Of a DNA stretch of 64,000 nt, positions 8,288 to 17,309 are shown piece by piece (the stretch's first letter is position 1; each line of letters begins with the position of its first letter). The translations under genes were made by a program, and so were the position numbers. The stretch lies in NCBI GenBank assembly GCA_029245245.1, contig JAQWPT010000034.1, positions 124,001 to 188,000 of the forward strand, read 5' to 3'. This DNA is from Phycisphaerales bacterium. GTDB taxonomy: Bacteria > Planctomycetota > Phycisphaerae > Phycisphaerales > SM1A02. The notes under the pieces were generated by a model. It was not told the DNA's origin, did no database searches, and saw only the letters and a list, made by a program, of their open reading frames with translations.

Positions 8288-9772
8288 ATGAAGATCCTGA
8301 TGCTCGGATGGGAGTTCCCACCCTACATATCCGGCGGCCTGGGAACGGCCTGCTTCGGGCTGACACGCGCCCTGGACAAGCAGGGCGAAACCGTACGCTT
8401 CGTCATGCCCGGAACCGGTGAAACCGACAGCAGCCATGTCGAACTGATCCGCGTGGATGGCTCCATGATCGAGGGGAAGGAAGACCTCGCCCAGTTGCTG
8501 CAACCTCCACGACCGGCGAAACGTGCTCACTCCCCCGCCAGCGATGAACCCGATCAGCCTGACGCCAGCTCGAGCCACATCGCCGACGACGGATTCGATC
8601 ATGCCGAGTTCATCCGCATTCCCTCGACACTGGATGATCCGTACGAGTCCACGATGGACGAGGAACACGTCGAGCACTGGAAGCAGGAACTGCAACGTCA
8701 GCCACTGGATGCCGACACACCGGCTCCCATCGCCGCGCCGCCGACGGACTCCGACAATCGAGCCGCCAGCACCACGCCAGCGTCTGCTGCCACCGGCGAG
8801 CCCGGCGAGCCTGGTGAGCCTGGTGAGTCCAATGAACACTACGGTCAGGACCTCATCGGACAGGTGCGTTCCTATGCCAATGCGGTCCTGCAGACCGTCG
8901 GCGAACTCGACTTCGACGTGATCCATGCCCATGACTGGATGACGTTTCCCGCCGGGCTCCGCCTCGCCCGCGCCACTGGAAAACCCCTGGTGGTCCACGT
9001 GCACTCGACGGAGTTCGATCGCAGCGGCGAGCACACCAACCCGATCATCGAGGCGATCGAGCGTCGAGGTGTCCACGGTGCCCTGAAGGTGATCACCGTC
9101 AGTCGGTTGACCCGGGGCATCGTCACCGGACGCTACGGAGTCGATCCCGACAAGGTCGAGGTGGTCTACAACGGCATCGACCTCGATCCCGATGAACAGG
9201 GCATCGAACCCATCCGTCGCCGCGACAAGATCGTGCTCTACCTTGGACGAATCACCTTCCAGAAGGGCCCGGAATATTTCATCCGCGCCGCGGAGAAGGT
9301 GCTGTCCATCGAGGAGAACGTGAAGTTCGTGGTTGCCGGCAGCGGCGACCTGTACCAGAGCACGATCGAATTGGCCGCGGAACTGGGCATCGGCAACAAG
9401 GTGCTCTTCACGGGGTTCCTCCGTGGAGACGACGTGGACCGTGTCTTCAAACTCGCCGACCTGTACGTGATGCCCTCGGTGTCCGAGCCCTTCGGCATCG
9501 CCCCGCTGGAGGCGATGAGCCACGAGGTCCCGGTGCTCATCTCAAAATCCTCCGGAGTCAGCGAGGTGCTGACCCACGTGCTCAAAGTGGACTTCTGGGA
9601 TGTGGAATCCATGGCCGACAAGATTCTCGCCGTGCTTCGGCACCCCCCCCTGGGCCAGACCCTCCGGGAACATGGCCGCTTTGAAGTCCGGAAGTTGACC
9701 TGGGCCGGGGCGGCACAGCGATGCCGGCAGGTCTACGGGCGGGCGATCTCGGAACTGGCCGCGTTGCACTGA
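8288..9772 (+). CDS. Glycosyltransferase family 4/5-like protein with a long acidic disordered insert
   Basis: A 494-residue GT-B fold glycosyltransferase. The start MKILMLGWEFPPYISGGLG is the glycogen-synthase-like donor loop with its Lys-less GGLG; the core resumes at about 210 with FDVIHAHDWMTFP and ends with a GT4 C-domain containing PSVSEPFGIAPLEAM (the E-x7-E-like region). Between them, about residues 62-182 form an acidic, Pro/Ser/Asp-rich, low-complexity insert ending in GEPGEPGEPGE. The ATG is preceded by AGGAG at 7-nt spacing. Product could be a glycogen-like polymer or another glycan; the acceptor is not readable. Confidence 0.82.
   Translation: MKILMLGWEFPPYISGGLGTACFGLTRALDKQGETVRFVMPGTGETDSSHVELIRVDGSMIEGKEDLAQLLQPPRPAKRAHSPASDEPDQPDASSSHIADDGFDHAEFIRIPSTLDDPYESTMDEEHVEHWKQELQRQPLDADTPAPIAAPPTDSDNRAASTTPASAATGEPGEPGEPGESNEHYGQDLIGQVRSYANAVLQTVGELDFDVIHAHDWMTFPAGLRLARATGKPLVVHVHSTEFDRSGEHTNPIIEAIERRGVHGALKVITVSRLTRGIVTGRYGVDPDKVEVVYNGIDLDPDEQGIEPIRRRDKIVLYLGRITFQKGPEYFIRAAEKVLSIEENVKFVVAGSGDLYQSTIELAAELGIGNKVLFTGFLRGDDVDRVFKLADLYVMPSVSEPFGIAPLEAMSHEVPVLISKSSGVSEVLTHVLKVDFWDVESMADKILAVLRHPPLGQTLREHGRFEVRKLTWAGAAQRCRQVYGRAISELAALH
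8795..8830 (+). repeat. Short tandem repeat coding for Gly-Glu-Pro units
   Basis: Four 9-bp units of the form GGNGAGCCN run in tandem inside the disordered insert of the glycosyltransferase and encode GEP GEP GEP GES. Third-position changes between units show the copies have begun to diverge. Such a tract can change length by slippage without shifting frame. Confidence 0.7.
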
Positions 9773-9807
9773 ACCATGTACCCGCCCGGCTATACTGCCG
9801 GTCCGCC

Positions 9808-12800
9808 ATGGCGATCTTCAGACGAAACAAGAACAAGACAAGTGGACTCGATGCCCCGGCACCGGGTGCTGCCCGTGAGGGGTGGTACGACGCGGCACGC
9901 GAGCAGCGAATTCACGAAGTCGGCACCGAGTTGATCGACTCGATGCGTGGAGCCGAAAAGGGAATGCTGTCGACCTCCTTCTGGTCCGACAAACTCATGG
10001 ACTGGGCCATGCAGGATGAGGCCTTCAAGATCCAGCTCTTCCGGTTCATCGACACCTTCCCCACCCTTCGCACGCCGGCCCAGGTGCACAGTCACCTCGT
10101 GGACTACCTTTCCCAGCCAGGCGTCACACTGCCGTCGGGCATGGGCATCGGCCTCAGCGCCGGCGGCCTGCTCAAGGGCACGATGACCAAGGTGGTCTCC
10201 GGCCGCATCACCGCGATGGCCGAGCGCTTCATCGCCGGAACAGACGCTGCATCCGCCCTCCCGCAACTCAAGAAGATGTGGGACCAGGGCGTGGGCTTCA
10301 CCGTCGACCTGCTCGGTGAAGCATGTGTCAGTGACGACGAAGCACAGATCTACCAGCAACGCTACCTCGACCTGGTGGAAACGTTGCCGAGGTCCGTCGC
10401 CTCGTGGACACCCAATCCCATCCTCGAGTCCGATCACCTCGGACCCATCCCCCGCACGAATGTCTCCATCAAGATCAGTTCACTGTACGCCCGTACGGAC
10501 CCGATCGACCCGGAGGGTTCGCTGGATGGACTGGTGGAGATGATCGGCCCGATCCTCCAGCAAGCCGGAGAACACGGTGTCTTCGTGAACTTCGACATGG
10601 AGCACTACGGCTTGAAGGATCTCACGCTGAGCCTCTTCGAGCGGTGCTGCGAGCAATTCGACTTCAAGGCCGGCCTTGCCCTGCAGGCGTACCTGCGAAG
10701 CGGCGAAGCCGATGCCAACCGCATCATCGACTGGGCGAAACGCACTGGACGACAGGTCTCCGTGCGACTGGTCAAGGGGGCCTACTGGGACGAGGAGATC
10801 ATTCACGCCGACATGCATGGATGGCCGGAGCCGGTCTGGGGCCGCAAGTCGGACACCGACGCGTGCTTCGAGCGCATGGTCGATCTCTTCATCGGCGCCA
10901 CCCCACGCACCAGGGACGAGGCCGGCGTCAAGCTCGCCCTCGGTTCACACAACATCCGGACCCTGGCCTCGGGCCTGGTCGCCCTGGAAGCGGCGGACCT
11001 GCCCCCCAATGCCATGGAGATCCAGATGCTGCGGGGCATGAACGACCAGATGAAGGCCGTCTGCCACGACCGGAAACTTCGCATCCGTGAATACGTTCCC
11101 GTGGGCGAGATGATTCCGGGCATGGCCTACCTCGTGCGGAGACTGCTCGAGAACACGTCCAATGAATCCTGGCTGCGCAGTTCGTCGCTGAGTGAAACGA
11201 CTCCGGACGAACTCCTGCAGACCCCGCACCGCACCTGGGACGAGGATCCCGGCGAAAACCGCATGACCAACCGGGCGGAGATCCACGCACTGAGCATTCC
11301 CGTCGACACCATTGGAGACGGGACTCCGTTCTGCACCGAATCGATGCATGATTTCGCGGTGGCAGATCAACGAACCGCGTTCGCCCGGGCGATCGAAAAG
11401 ACTTCGGTACCGAAGGTCGCCAACGATGCCACGATCAAGGATGCCCAGAAGGCCGTCGCCACGGCCCACGAGGCCTTCCCCGCCTGGCGAGATCGTCCAC
11501 AGCAGGAACGCTCGGACATGCTGATGAAGGCCGCGGCCACGATGCGCCGGCGACGGGATGAACTCTCGGGCGTCATCATCCGTGAGTCCGGCAAGACCTG
11601 GCGTGAAGCGGATGCAGATGTCTGCGAGTCCATCGACTTCTGCGAGTACTACGCCCGCGAGGCATTTCGCTGGACGGACCGCACCCGGCTGGGTCGATAC
11701 GTCGGCGAACTGGACGAGGTCTTCCACGAGGGACGTGGCGTTGCCGTCGTGATCAGCCCATGGAATTTCCCCCTTGCCATCTGCGTCGGAATGACCAGTG
11801 CCGCCCTGGCTACGGGCAACACCGTGGTCGTCAAGCCGGCCGAGCAGACTCCGGCCATCGCCCGCCTCGCGTGCGACATTCTCTGGGATGCGGGCGTCCC
11901 CCGCTCCGTGCTCCACTACCTCGCCGGTGATGGCGAAACGGTCGGAGCCGCCCTGGTCCGCGACGAGCGGATCGCGATGATCGCCTTCACAGGTTCCAAG
12001 GCCGTTGGCCTCGACATCATCCAGGCTGCCGGCATGACTCCCCAGAGCCAGCCCTTCGTCAAGCGGGTGGTCTGTGAGATGGGTGGCAAGAACGCGATCA
12101 TCGTGGACGCGTCCGCGGACCTCGACGAGGCCGTGCTCGGCGTTCGCGACAGTGCCTTCAACTTCCAGGGCCAGAAATGCTCGGCCTGCTCCCGGGTGAT
12201 CGTGGTCGAGTCGGCCCTGGACACCTTCGTGGAGCGACTGGTCGCCTCCACCCGAAGCCTCGTGGTGGGAGATCCTCTCCACCCGAGTACGGACATCGGC
12301 CCGGTCATCGACCAGGAGTCGGCGGATCGCATCACACGGTCCATCTCCATCGGCATGTCGGAAGCCACCCTGGCTCTCGGCGGTGATCCCCCCGGGCACC
12401 TTGATGCCCAGGTAGGCAAGCCCTTCATCATGCCCCACATCTTTACCAACGCCCCCGCCGACGGGCACCTGGCCACCGAGGAGATCTTCGGTCCGGTCCT
12501 GGCGGTGATCACGGCACGTGACTTCGAACATGCCCTGGAACTGGCCAACGCCTCCGACTACAAACTCACAGGCGGCGTCTTCAGTCGCATGCCCAGTCAC
12601 CTCGATCTGGCCCGCCGGGCCTTCCGAGTCGGCAATCTGTACCTGAACCGGGGATGCACCGGGGCCCTCGTGGGCCGACAACCCTTTGGCGGCTTTGGCA
12701 TGTCCGGAGTCGGCTCCAAGGCTGGTGGCAGCGACTACCTGGGCCAATTCCTCGTGCCCCGTGCAATCGCCGAAAACACGATGCGCCGTGGATTCGCTCC

Positions 12801-12810
12801 CGGGCTCTGA
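9808..12810 (+). CDS. putA: Bifunctional proline dehydrogenase / L-glutamate gamma-semialdehyde dehydrogenase
   Basis: A 1000-residue enzyme oxidising proline to glutamate. The N-terminal FAD-dependent proline dehydrogenase half shows VRLVKGAYWDEEI and, near residues 435-450, RRLLENTSNESWLR, the conserved active-site helix. The C-terminal NAD-dependent aldehyde dehydrogenase half has PWNFPLAI, EMGGKNAIIVD and the catalytic cysteine in FQGQKCSACSRV. There is no N-terminal ribbon-helix-helix domain, so it is not a self-regulating PutA repressor. The ATG at 9808 is chosen because family similarity begins there; 29 in-frame upstream codons overlap the previous gene. It lies 35 bp after the glycosyltransferase in the same direction. 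Confidence 0.93.
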   Translation: MAIFRRNKNKTSGLDAPAPGAAREGWYDAAREQRIHEVGTELIDSMRGAEKGMLSTSFWSDKLMDWAMQDEAFKIQLFRFIDTFPTLRTPAQVHSHLVDYLSQPGVTLPSGMGIGLSAGGLLKGTMTKVVSGRITAMAERFIAGTDAASALPQLKKMWDQGVGFTVDLLGEACVSDDEAQIYQQRYLDLVETLPRSVASWTPNPILESDHLGPIPRTNVSIKISSLYARTDPIDPEGSLDGLVEMIGPILQQAGEHGVFVNFDMEHYGLKDLTLSLFERCCEQFDFKAGLALQAYLRSGEADANRIIDWAKRTGRQVSVRLVKGAYWDEEIIHADMHGWPEPVWGRKSDTDACFERMVDLFIGATPRTRDEAGVKLALGSHNIRTLASGLVALEAADLPPNAMEIQMLRGMNDQMKAVCHDRKLRIREYVPVGEMIPGMAYLVRRLLENTSNESWLRSSSLSETTPDELLQTPHRTWDEDPGENRMTNRAEIHALSIPVDTIGDGTPFCTESMHDFAVADQRTAFARAIEKTSVPKVANDATIKDAQKAVATAHEAFPAWRDRPQQERSDMLMKAAATMRRRRDELSGVIIRESGKTWREADADVCESIDFCEYYAREAFRWTDRTRLGRYVGELDEVFHEGRGVAVVISPWNFPLAICVGMTSAALATGNTVVVKPAEQTPAIARLACDILWDAGVPRSVLHYLAGDGETVGAALVRDERIAMIAFTGSKAVGLDIIQAAGMTPQSQPFVKRVVCEMGGKNAIIVDASADLDEAVLGVRDSAFNFQGQKCSACSRVIVVESALDTFVERLVASTRSLVVGDPLHPSTDIGPVIDQESADRITRSISIGMSEATLALGGDPPGHLDAQVGKPFIMPHIFTNAPADGHLATEEIFGPVLAVITARDFEHALELANASDYKLTGGVFSRMPSHLDLARRAFRVGNLYLNRGCTGALVGRQPFGGFGMSGVGSKAGGSDYLGQFLVPRAIAENTMRRGFAPGL

Positions 12811-12870
12811 ACCACTCTTCCGATCGGGTATCCTCTCGACTTCATCACCCACCATGCAACTGGAGTTCCA

Positions 12871-13119
12871 ATGAAGACACTCACCACCATCACCGTCCTT
12901 TCCACCAGCCTGCTCCTGATTGGATGCGGAAGTCATACCGCTGACAACGCCCTCATGGGTGGTGCTGCCGGAGCTGGAGCTGGAGCCCTCATTGGTGGCC
13001 CCGTTGGAGCAGGCGTCGGTGGCGCCGTTGGTGCCGGAACCGGCGCACTCATCGGAAGCCAGCAGGACAAGGAAGATCGAGAGGACGGCGTCGAGTACAA
13101 GAAGCCGTTCCAGGACTGA
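12871..13119 (+). CDS. Small glycine-zipper lipoprotein
   Basis: An 82-residue protein with a lipoprotein signal (LLLIGC, modified Cys about residue 17) and a glycine-zipper segment of alternating GA/GG/GV residues at about 28-65, like YMGG/OmpA-like glycine-zipper proteins that sit in or near membranes. It ends in a charged tail. It stands alone, 60 bp after the proline dehydrogenase gene, and its last codons lie inside an imperfect direct repeat shared with the end of comM. Role unknown; similar proteins are linked to envelope integrity. Confidence 0.75.
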   Translation: MKTLTTITVLSTSLLLIGCGSHTADNALMGGAAGAGAGALIGGPVGAGVGGAVGAGTGALIGSQQDKEDREDGVEYKKPFQD

Positions 13120-13160
13120 ACCCAGTCCGACATTCGATCCAGCAGCCTGAATCGAACCAC
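13084..13160. repeat. Imperfect direct repeat, copy 1 (lipoprotein 3' end)
   Basis: About 61 of 77 positions match the stretch at 13265-13341 without gaps, with a 20-bp identical core (13134-13153). Copy 1 begins in the last codons of the lipoprotein gene (GVEY-KP) and runs into the intergenic space. Read on the minus strand it can encode FRLLDR, as the true end of ComM does. Confidence 0.8.
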
Positions 13161-13264
13161 CACGGCCAGTTCCACATTGGCCCCGCCGCTGTGATTCCAG
13201 CGGGCCAAAGCTGATACTTTTTCAGCATGCAACCAGCAAGCGAGCTAGGTTCTGCTCGTCTGCC

Positions 13265-13341
13265 GATGGCGTCGAGTACTGGAAGCCGTGCGATGACTGG
13301 ATTCAACCGGTCACTCGATCCAGCAGCCTGAATCCAACCGC
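13265..13341. repeat. Imperfect direct repeat, copy 2 (comM 3' end)
   Basis: Second copy, offset by exactly 181 bp from copy 1. Its first half resembles the lipoprotein's last codons on the plus strand (GVEYWKP), and its second half is the true 3' coding end of comM on the minus strand. It therefore joins material from both genes, which suggests an old local duplication. Confidence 0.8.
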
Positions 13342-14817
13342 CTCGGTCACGTGCCCGAGTTCGACCTGGTCGATGTCGTCCAGGTCGGCGATGGTGCGTG
13401 CGACTCGACGCAGCGTGTCCCAGCCTCGTGCACTGAGCCCCAGTTCATCGACCGTTTCCACCAGGAACTGCTCCGCTGCATCGGTCAGAGGCACGAGGGC
13501 GTCGAGCATGGTCCCGGTCAGTTCCGCATTGGGGACCATTCCCTGTCTCGCACGACGGCGATCGATGGCGTTGCGCACCTGCTGACGAATGCAATGTGAA
13601 GATGCCTCCGCAGAGGATGACCGGGATCGAAGGACCCGGACCGGGACCGGCTCCAGCGAAACATGCAGGTCGATTCGATCAACGAGCGGACCGGAAAGTC
13701 GATCGATGTACCCACGATCCCAGGCCCCGCGATTCCGTGCACCCCCCGACGGATTCGCCGCGGCCACGAGCAGGAACCCGGCGGGGAATTGGAGCGTCGC
13801 ACTGACTCGGGCAATGGTGACCACGCGATCCTGCATGGGCTGCCGCAGGGCCTCGAGCGTGGCCTTGGAAAACTCCGGGAGCTCATCCAGAAAGAGTACG
13901 CCATGGTGGGCGAGGCTGACCTCACCCGGACGTGGCACGCTCCCCCCTCCGACGATCGCAGGGCCCGACGCGGTGTGGTGCGGTGCCCGCACCGGCCGTA
14001 CGGTCACCAATCCATCGCTCATTCCCTGTCGCCCTGCACACGAGTAGACCTGCGTCAGTTCAAGCATTGCTTCCCAGGTCAACGGAGGCAGCAGGCCGGG
14101 CAGTGCCATGGCCAGCATCGTCTTCCCGCAACCCGGGGGGCCAACCATCAACAGGTTGTGCCACCCCGCCGCTGCAATGGCCAATGCCCGCTTGGCCACA
14201 ACCTGTCCCTTGATCTCGGAAAGGTCTGGACCGGAACCATGCCCGACGTGTACGCGACTTCGCAGCCGGTTCCCATCGACGGGCTCGAGTCGATCCATCC
14301 CGTTGAGATGTCCCACCACGTCTCCCAGGCAGTTGGCGGGCCAGACATCGACTCCATCAACCATCGCGGCCTCATCGCCGTTGGCTCGTGGAACGATGAG
14401 GTGGCGCCGTCCCGTGCTTCGTGCCAGCAGGGCCAGCGAGACCACTCCACGCACCGACCGAAGTGATCCATCGAGGGCCAGTTCACCCGCCACCATGCAA
14501 CGATCCAGTCGATGCCGCCCCTCCTCGCTGATGACACCACCAGCACTGAGAATCGCCAGTGCAATGGGAAGGTCGTAGACGGGACCCTCCTTGCGCAGAT
14601 CCGCCGGGGCCAGATTGATCGTCACCCGCCCGAATGGATACTCGAAGCCGCTGTTGGTGATCGCAGTGCGAACACGTTCCGATGATTCCCGGACAGCCAT
14701 GTCGGGAAGGCCGACCACCGTTGTCCGCGGGAGTGTCGTATGCGAAACATCCGCTTCGATCACGCAGGGCGTCGCCTCGATGCCCTGGAGTACGAAACTG
14801 GTGATGGTGGTACCCAT
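13303..14817 (-). CDS. comM: YifB/ComM family Mg chelatase-like AAA+ ATPase
   Basis: A 504-residue protein of the ComM family; in naturally competent bacteria ComM is a helicase that promotes branch migration during DNA uptake and integration. It has the N-terminal Lon-protease-like fold domain, Walker A GPPGCGKTMLA at about 215, Walker B LFLDELPEF, and the C-terminal Mg-chelatase-type domain. Length is typical. Its 3' end lies in a local duplication. It is followed in the same direction by nothing; upstream the antiporter gene ends 39 bp away. Whether this organism is competent cannot be told from this gene alone, since it is widespread. Confidence 0.92.
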   Translation of the reverse strand: MGTTITSFVLQGIEATPCVIEADVSHTTLPRTTVVGLPDMAVRESSERVRTAITNSGFEYPFGRVTINLAPADLRKEGPVYDLPIALAILSAGGVISEEGRHRLDRCMVAGELALDGSLRSVRGVVSLALLARSTGRRHLIVPRANGDEAAMVDGVDVWPANCLGDVVGHLNGMDRLEPVDGNRLRSRVHVGHGSGPDLSEIKGQVVAKRALAIAAAGWHNLLMVGPPGCGKTMLAMALPGLLPPLTWEAMLELTQVYSCAGRQGMSDGLVTVRPVRAPHHTASGPAIVGGGSVPRPGEVSLAHHGVLFLDELPEFSKATLEALRQPMQDRVVTIARVSATLQFPAGFLLVAAANPSGGARNRGAWDRGYIDRLSGPLVDRIDLHVSLEPVPVRVLRSRSSSAEASSHCIRQQVRNAIDRRRARQGMVPNAELTGTMLDALVPLTDAAEQFLVETVDELGLSARGWDTLRRVARTIADLDDIDQVELGHVTEAVGFRLLDRVTG

Positions 14818-14856
14818 GCGCCCCGATCCATGAACACGGTGGTCATGGTCGGGGCG

Positions 14857-16527
14857 TTACTCCGCGGAAGCCGATCCCCCGCGCAATCGCTCGATCGTCA
14901 CCTCACCAAGGGCTTCGCCGACGCGGTCCTCCTCGGTGATGATGATGTCCGCCCCGGCCTGTTCCAACAGGTGGTTGTGCACGTTGTACCGGGCGCGTGC
15001 CGCAATCAGCAGATTCGGGGCGAGATTTCTTGCCTGCTCGATGACCGCGACCGAGGACTGGGTATCAGGAAGCGTCACGATCAGCGATTTGGCCTGCTGC
15101 ACACCGGCATGCAGCAGGATGCCGCCTCGGGCCGCGTTGCCCAGCACCACGCGATGTTCGTTGCGGCCCAGTTCCCGGACCGTGCGCGGATTCATCTCGA
15201 TGATCACCGGCTCGCGCCCCTCGGCCCGAAGGCGCTGGAGCACACCTCGGCCGGCTGGACCGGCACCGACAAGAATGACGTGATCACTCAACTCCGAGAG
15301 CGACTCCCCTTCGGGGCCCGATTCCCGCAGCAGGTGCAATCGATTCATCATCCGCACGATCGCACTGGAACAGCCACGGCTGTGGCCCACCAGCAACGGA
15401 ACCAGCAGCAGTGTGATCAGTGAAGACGAAGTCAGGATCTGGAACACCTCGGGGGAGATGAGATCACGCTGGCTCGCAGCGGTACCGATGACGAACGAGA
15501 ACTCGCCGATCTGCGCCAAGCAGAGTGCCGAGGCGATACCGACACGGGCCTGGATTCCAAGCAGACGAAACACCAGGGCGGCCAGGAAGATCTTGCCGAG
15601 AATGATTGCCGCCGAAACGCCCAGCACGATCCAGAGATTGATGCCCGAGAGCAGCCATGGCACGTCAGCCAGCATCCCGATGGAGGCAAAGAACAACGTG
15701 AGAAATACCGCCTTGAACGGGACCACATCGGATCGGATCTGCTGCGCGTAGGGTGAGTCAGCCAGGACCAGGCCGGCACCGAATGCTCCCAGTGCAGGCG
15801 AGAAGCCCAACAGCCAGGCGATCCAGGCCGCCAGCAGACACGTGACGAGCGCCAACACGATGGGAAGATCGCGATTCCCGGTCCGCGCGGTGCTCCCGAA
15901 GATCCGGGGAATGATCAGGAGTCCGACGAGAAAGATGCCGGCGAGGAAGCATGTGAGCCAGAAGGCCCGTCCACCCAGTTCGACCGCCACGTCGTCGAAC
16001 GACGATGAGCTTCCCAGGAAACTGACCATCAGCAGCAACGGCACGATCGCCAGGTCCTGCATGATGAGCACGGACATCGAAACACGACCGTGAAGCGAAT
16101 CCAGCTCCGCCCGCTCGGTCAGGACCCTGGCCACGGAGGCAGTCGAACTGATCGCGACCATCGAGCCGACCACCAGTGCCGTCGCGACGGTTCCTCCCAG
16201 CAGCAGGACCACGCCAGTCGTGACGCCAATGGTCACCACGATCTGGAGCAGGCCACCCTGCACCCCGCGAAGGCCGTAACTGCGAAGTCGACTGCGGGAC
16301 AACTCCAACCCGATCGTAAACAGCAGCAGGGCGACCCCGATCTCAGCGATCTGCTCAATCTGTTCCGGCTCGGTCACAACCGCATGCAGGATGCCCGGTC
16401 CTACGAGCATGCCCGCCACCAGCGAGCCGATGATGGCACTGAGGCCGATTCGCTCGCACAGCATGCCAAGCAGGGATGCTGCACCGAGCAGGATCACGAT
16501 GTCGCCAAGGATGGTGCCGAATTCCAT
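14857..16527 (-). CDS. CPA2-family cation:proton antiporter with TrkA-N domain
   Basis: A 556-residue inner-membrane antiporter. About twelve hydrophobic helices fill residues 1-390, starting with the typical LLGMLCERIGLSAIIGSLVAGMLVGPG segment family pattern, followed by a cytoplasmic TrkA-N (RCK) domain with the nucleotide-binding HVILVGAGPAGRGVLQRL near 415. This resembles KefB/YbaL-type K+ or Na+/H+ exchangers. The RCK fingerprint GAGPAGRG supports NAD(H) binding and redox or nucleotide control. Ion specificity cannot be fixed from sequence. The gene lies 14 bp after plsC in the same direction and may be in one operon with cmk and plsC. Confidence 0.9.
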   Translation of the reverse strand: MEFGTILGDIVILLGAASLLGMLCERIGLSAIIGSLVAGMLVGPGILHAVVTEPEQIEQIAEIGVALLLFTIGLELSRSRLRSYGLRGVQGGLLQIVVTIGVTTGVVLLLGGTVATALVVGSMVAISSTASVARVLTERAELDSLHGRVSMSVLIMQDLAIVPLLLMVSFLGSSSSFDDVAVELGGRAFWLTCFLAGIFLVGLLIIPRIFGSTARTGNRDLPIVLALVTCLLAAWIAWLLGFSPALGAFGAGLVLADSPYAQQIRSDVVPFKAVFLTLFFASIGMLADVPWLLSGINLWIVLGVSAAIILGKIFLAALVFRLLGIQARVGIASALCLAQIGEFSFVIGTAASQRDLISPEVFQILTSSSLITLLLVPLLVGHSRGCSSAIVRMMNRLHLLRESGPEGESLSELSDHVILVGAGPAGRGVLQRLRAEGREPVIIEMNPRTVRELGRNEHRVVLGNAARGGILLHAGVQQAKSLIVTLPDTQSSVAVIEQARNLAPNLLIAARARYNVHNHLLEQAGADIIITEEDRVGEALGEVTIERLRGGSASAE

Positions 16528-16541
16528 TGTGATGGACGCTC

Positions 16542-17309
16542 CTAGCTCGCCACGTCCGGTCCGCCAGATACACGTCCATCCCTGTCACCCGCCCCGGGGC
16601 GGGGCAAGCGGCCGCGACTCTCCTTGCGAATCATCTGACGCAGGTGCAGACGCATGCCCTCGATGATGCCGTAGATGTGGGCCAGTGCATCGTCCGGTCC
16701 CATGGCAATCAGTTCCTCGGCCGGAATCGGCTTGCCGAACATCGTCTTGATCCGTCCACCGAACCGGGGCTTGGGACGTCCAGACGGCCATGCGTCATGA
16801 GCCCCTTCGATCGCAACGGGAATGACAGGTGCCTTCCCCCGCTTGATCAGCAGATAGGCCCCCCGCTTGAACTCCTTGATCGAACCGTCCGGTGTTCGTC
16901 TGCCCTCGGGGTAGATCACGGAGACCCGGCCTTCCTTCAACTCGTTGAGTGCCGCCTTCATGGCACCCGGATCACCCGCCCCCTGCTTGAGCCAGATTGA
17001 ATCGAACGCGGTGCCGATCAACCATCCCCAGAAACGGGAATCGGTCCTGAGCGTCTCCCTCGCAAGTGATCGTGGGCAGCGAAGTGATACGTGGATACCC
17101 ACGAGCACGGGGTCGAAGTGACTCTGGTGATTGCCGATGAAAATGGCTGGACCTGAATCAGGCACGTTACGAACCCCGTACCAGCGTGCCTTCCAGATGA
17201 GCCAGAGCAACGGCCTGCAGATTCCGTATGGAACGATGGTCCACCACACCAGGATGTGGTACCAGGGCAGACGGGTACTGCGGCGTTTGAACTGGTACCA
17301 CCTCAACAT
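16542..17309 (-). CDS. plsC: 1-acyl-sn-glycerol-3-phosphate acyltransferase (PlsC family)
   Basis: A 255-residue membrane-associated acyltransferase that adds the second acyl chain to make phosphatidic acid. The catalytic NHQSHFD motif (NHx4D) lies at about residue 60 and the glycerol-phosphate-binding VIYPEGRRTPDG at about 135. An N-terminal hydrophobic segment with WYHILVWWTIVPYGICRPLLW precedes the domain. The ATG overlaps the end of cmk by 7 bp. The cmk-plsC order recalls the cmk-plsC-lytB type clusters of other bacteria, which supports a role in phospholipid synthesis. Confidence 0.9.
   Translation of the reverse strand: MLRWYQFKRRSTRLPWYHILVWWTIVPYGICRPLLWLIWKARWYGVRNVPDSGPAIFIGNHQSHFDPVLVGIHVSLRCPRSLARETLRTDSRFWGWLIGTAFDSIWLKQGAGDPGAMKAALNELKEGRVSVIYPEGRRTPDGSIKEFKRGAYLLIKRGKAPVIPVAIEGAHDAWPSGRPKPRFGGRIKTMFGKPIPAEELIAMGPDDALAHIYGIIEGMRLHLRQMIRKESRGRLPRPGAGDRDGRVSGGPDVAS

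Noticed and set aside
10945-12936. Long leftward open frame of 663 codons opposite the proline dehydrogenase gene
   Set aside because: It is a mirror of a well-supported gene in high-GC DNA; its composition is Gly/His/Arg-rich with no family features.
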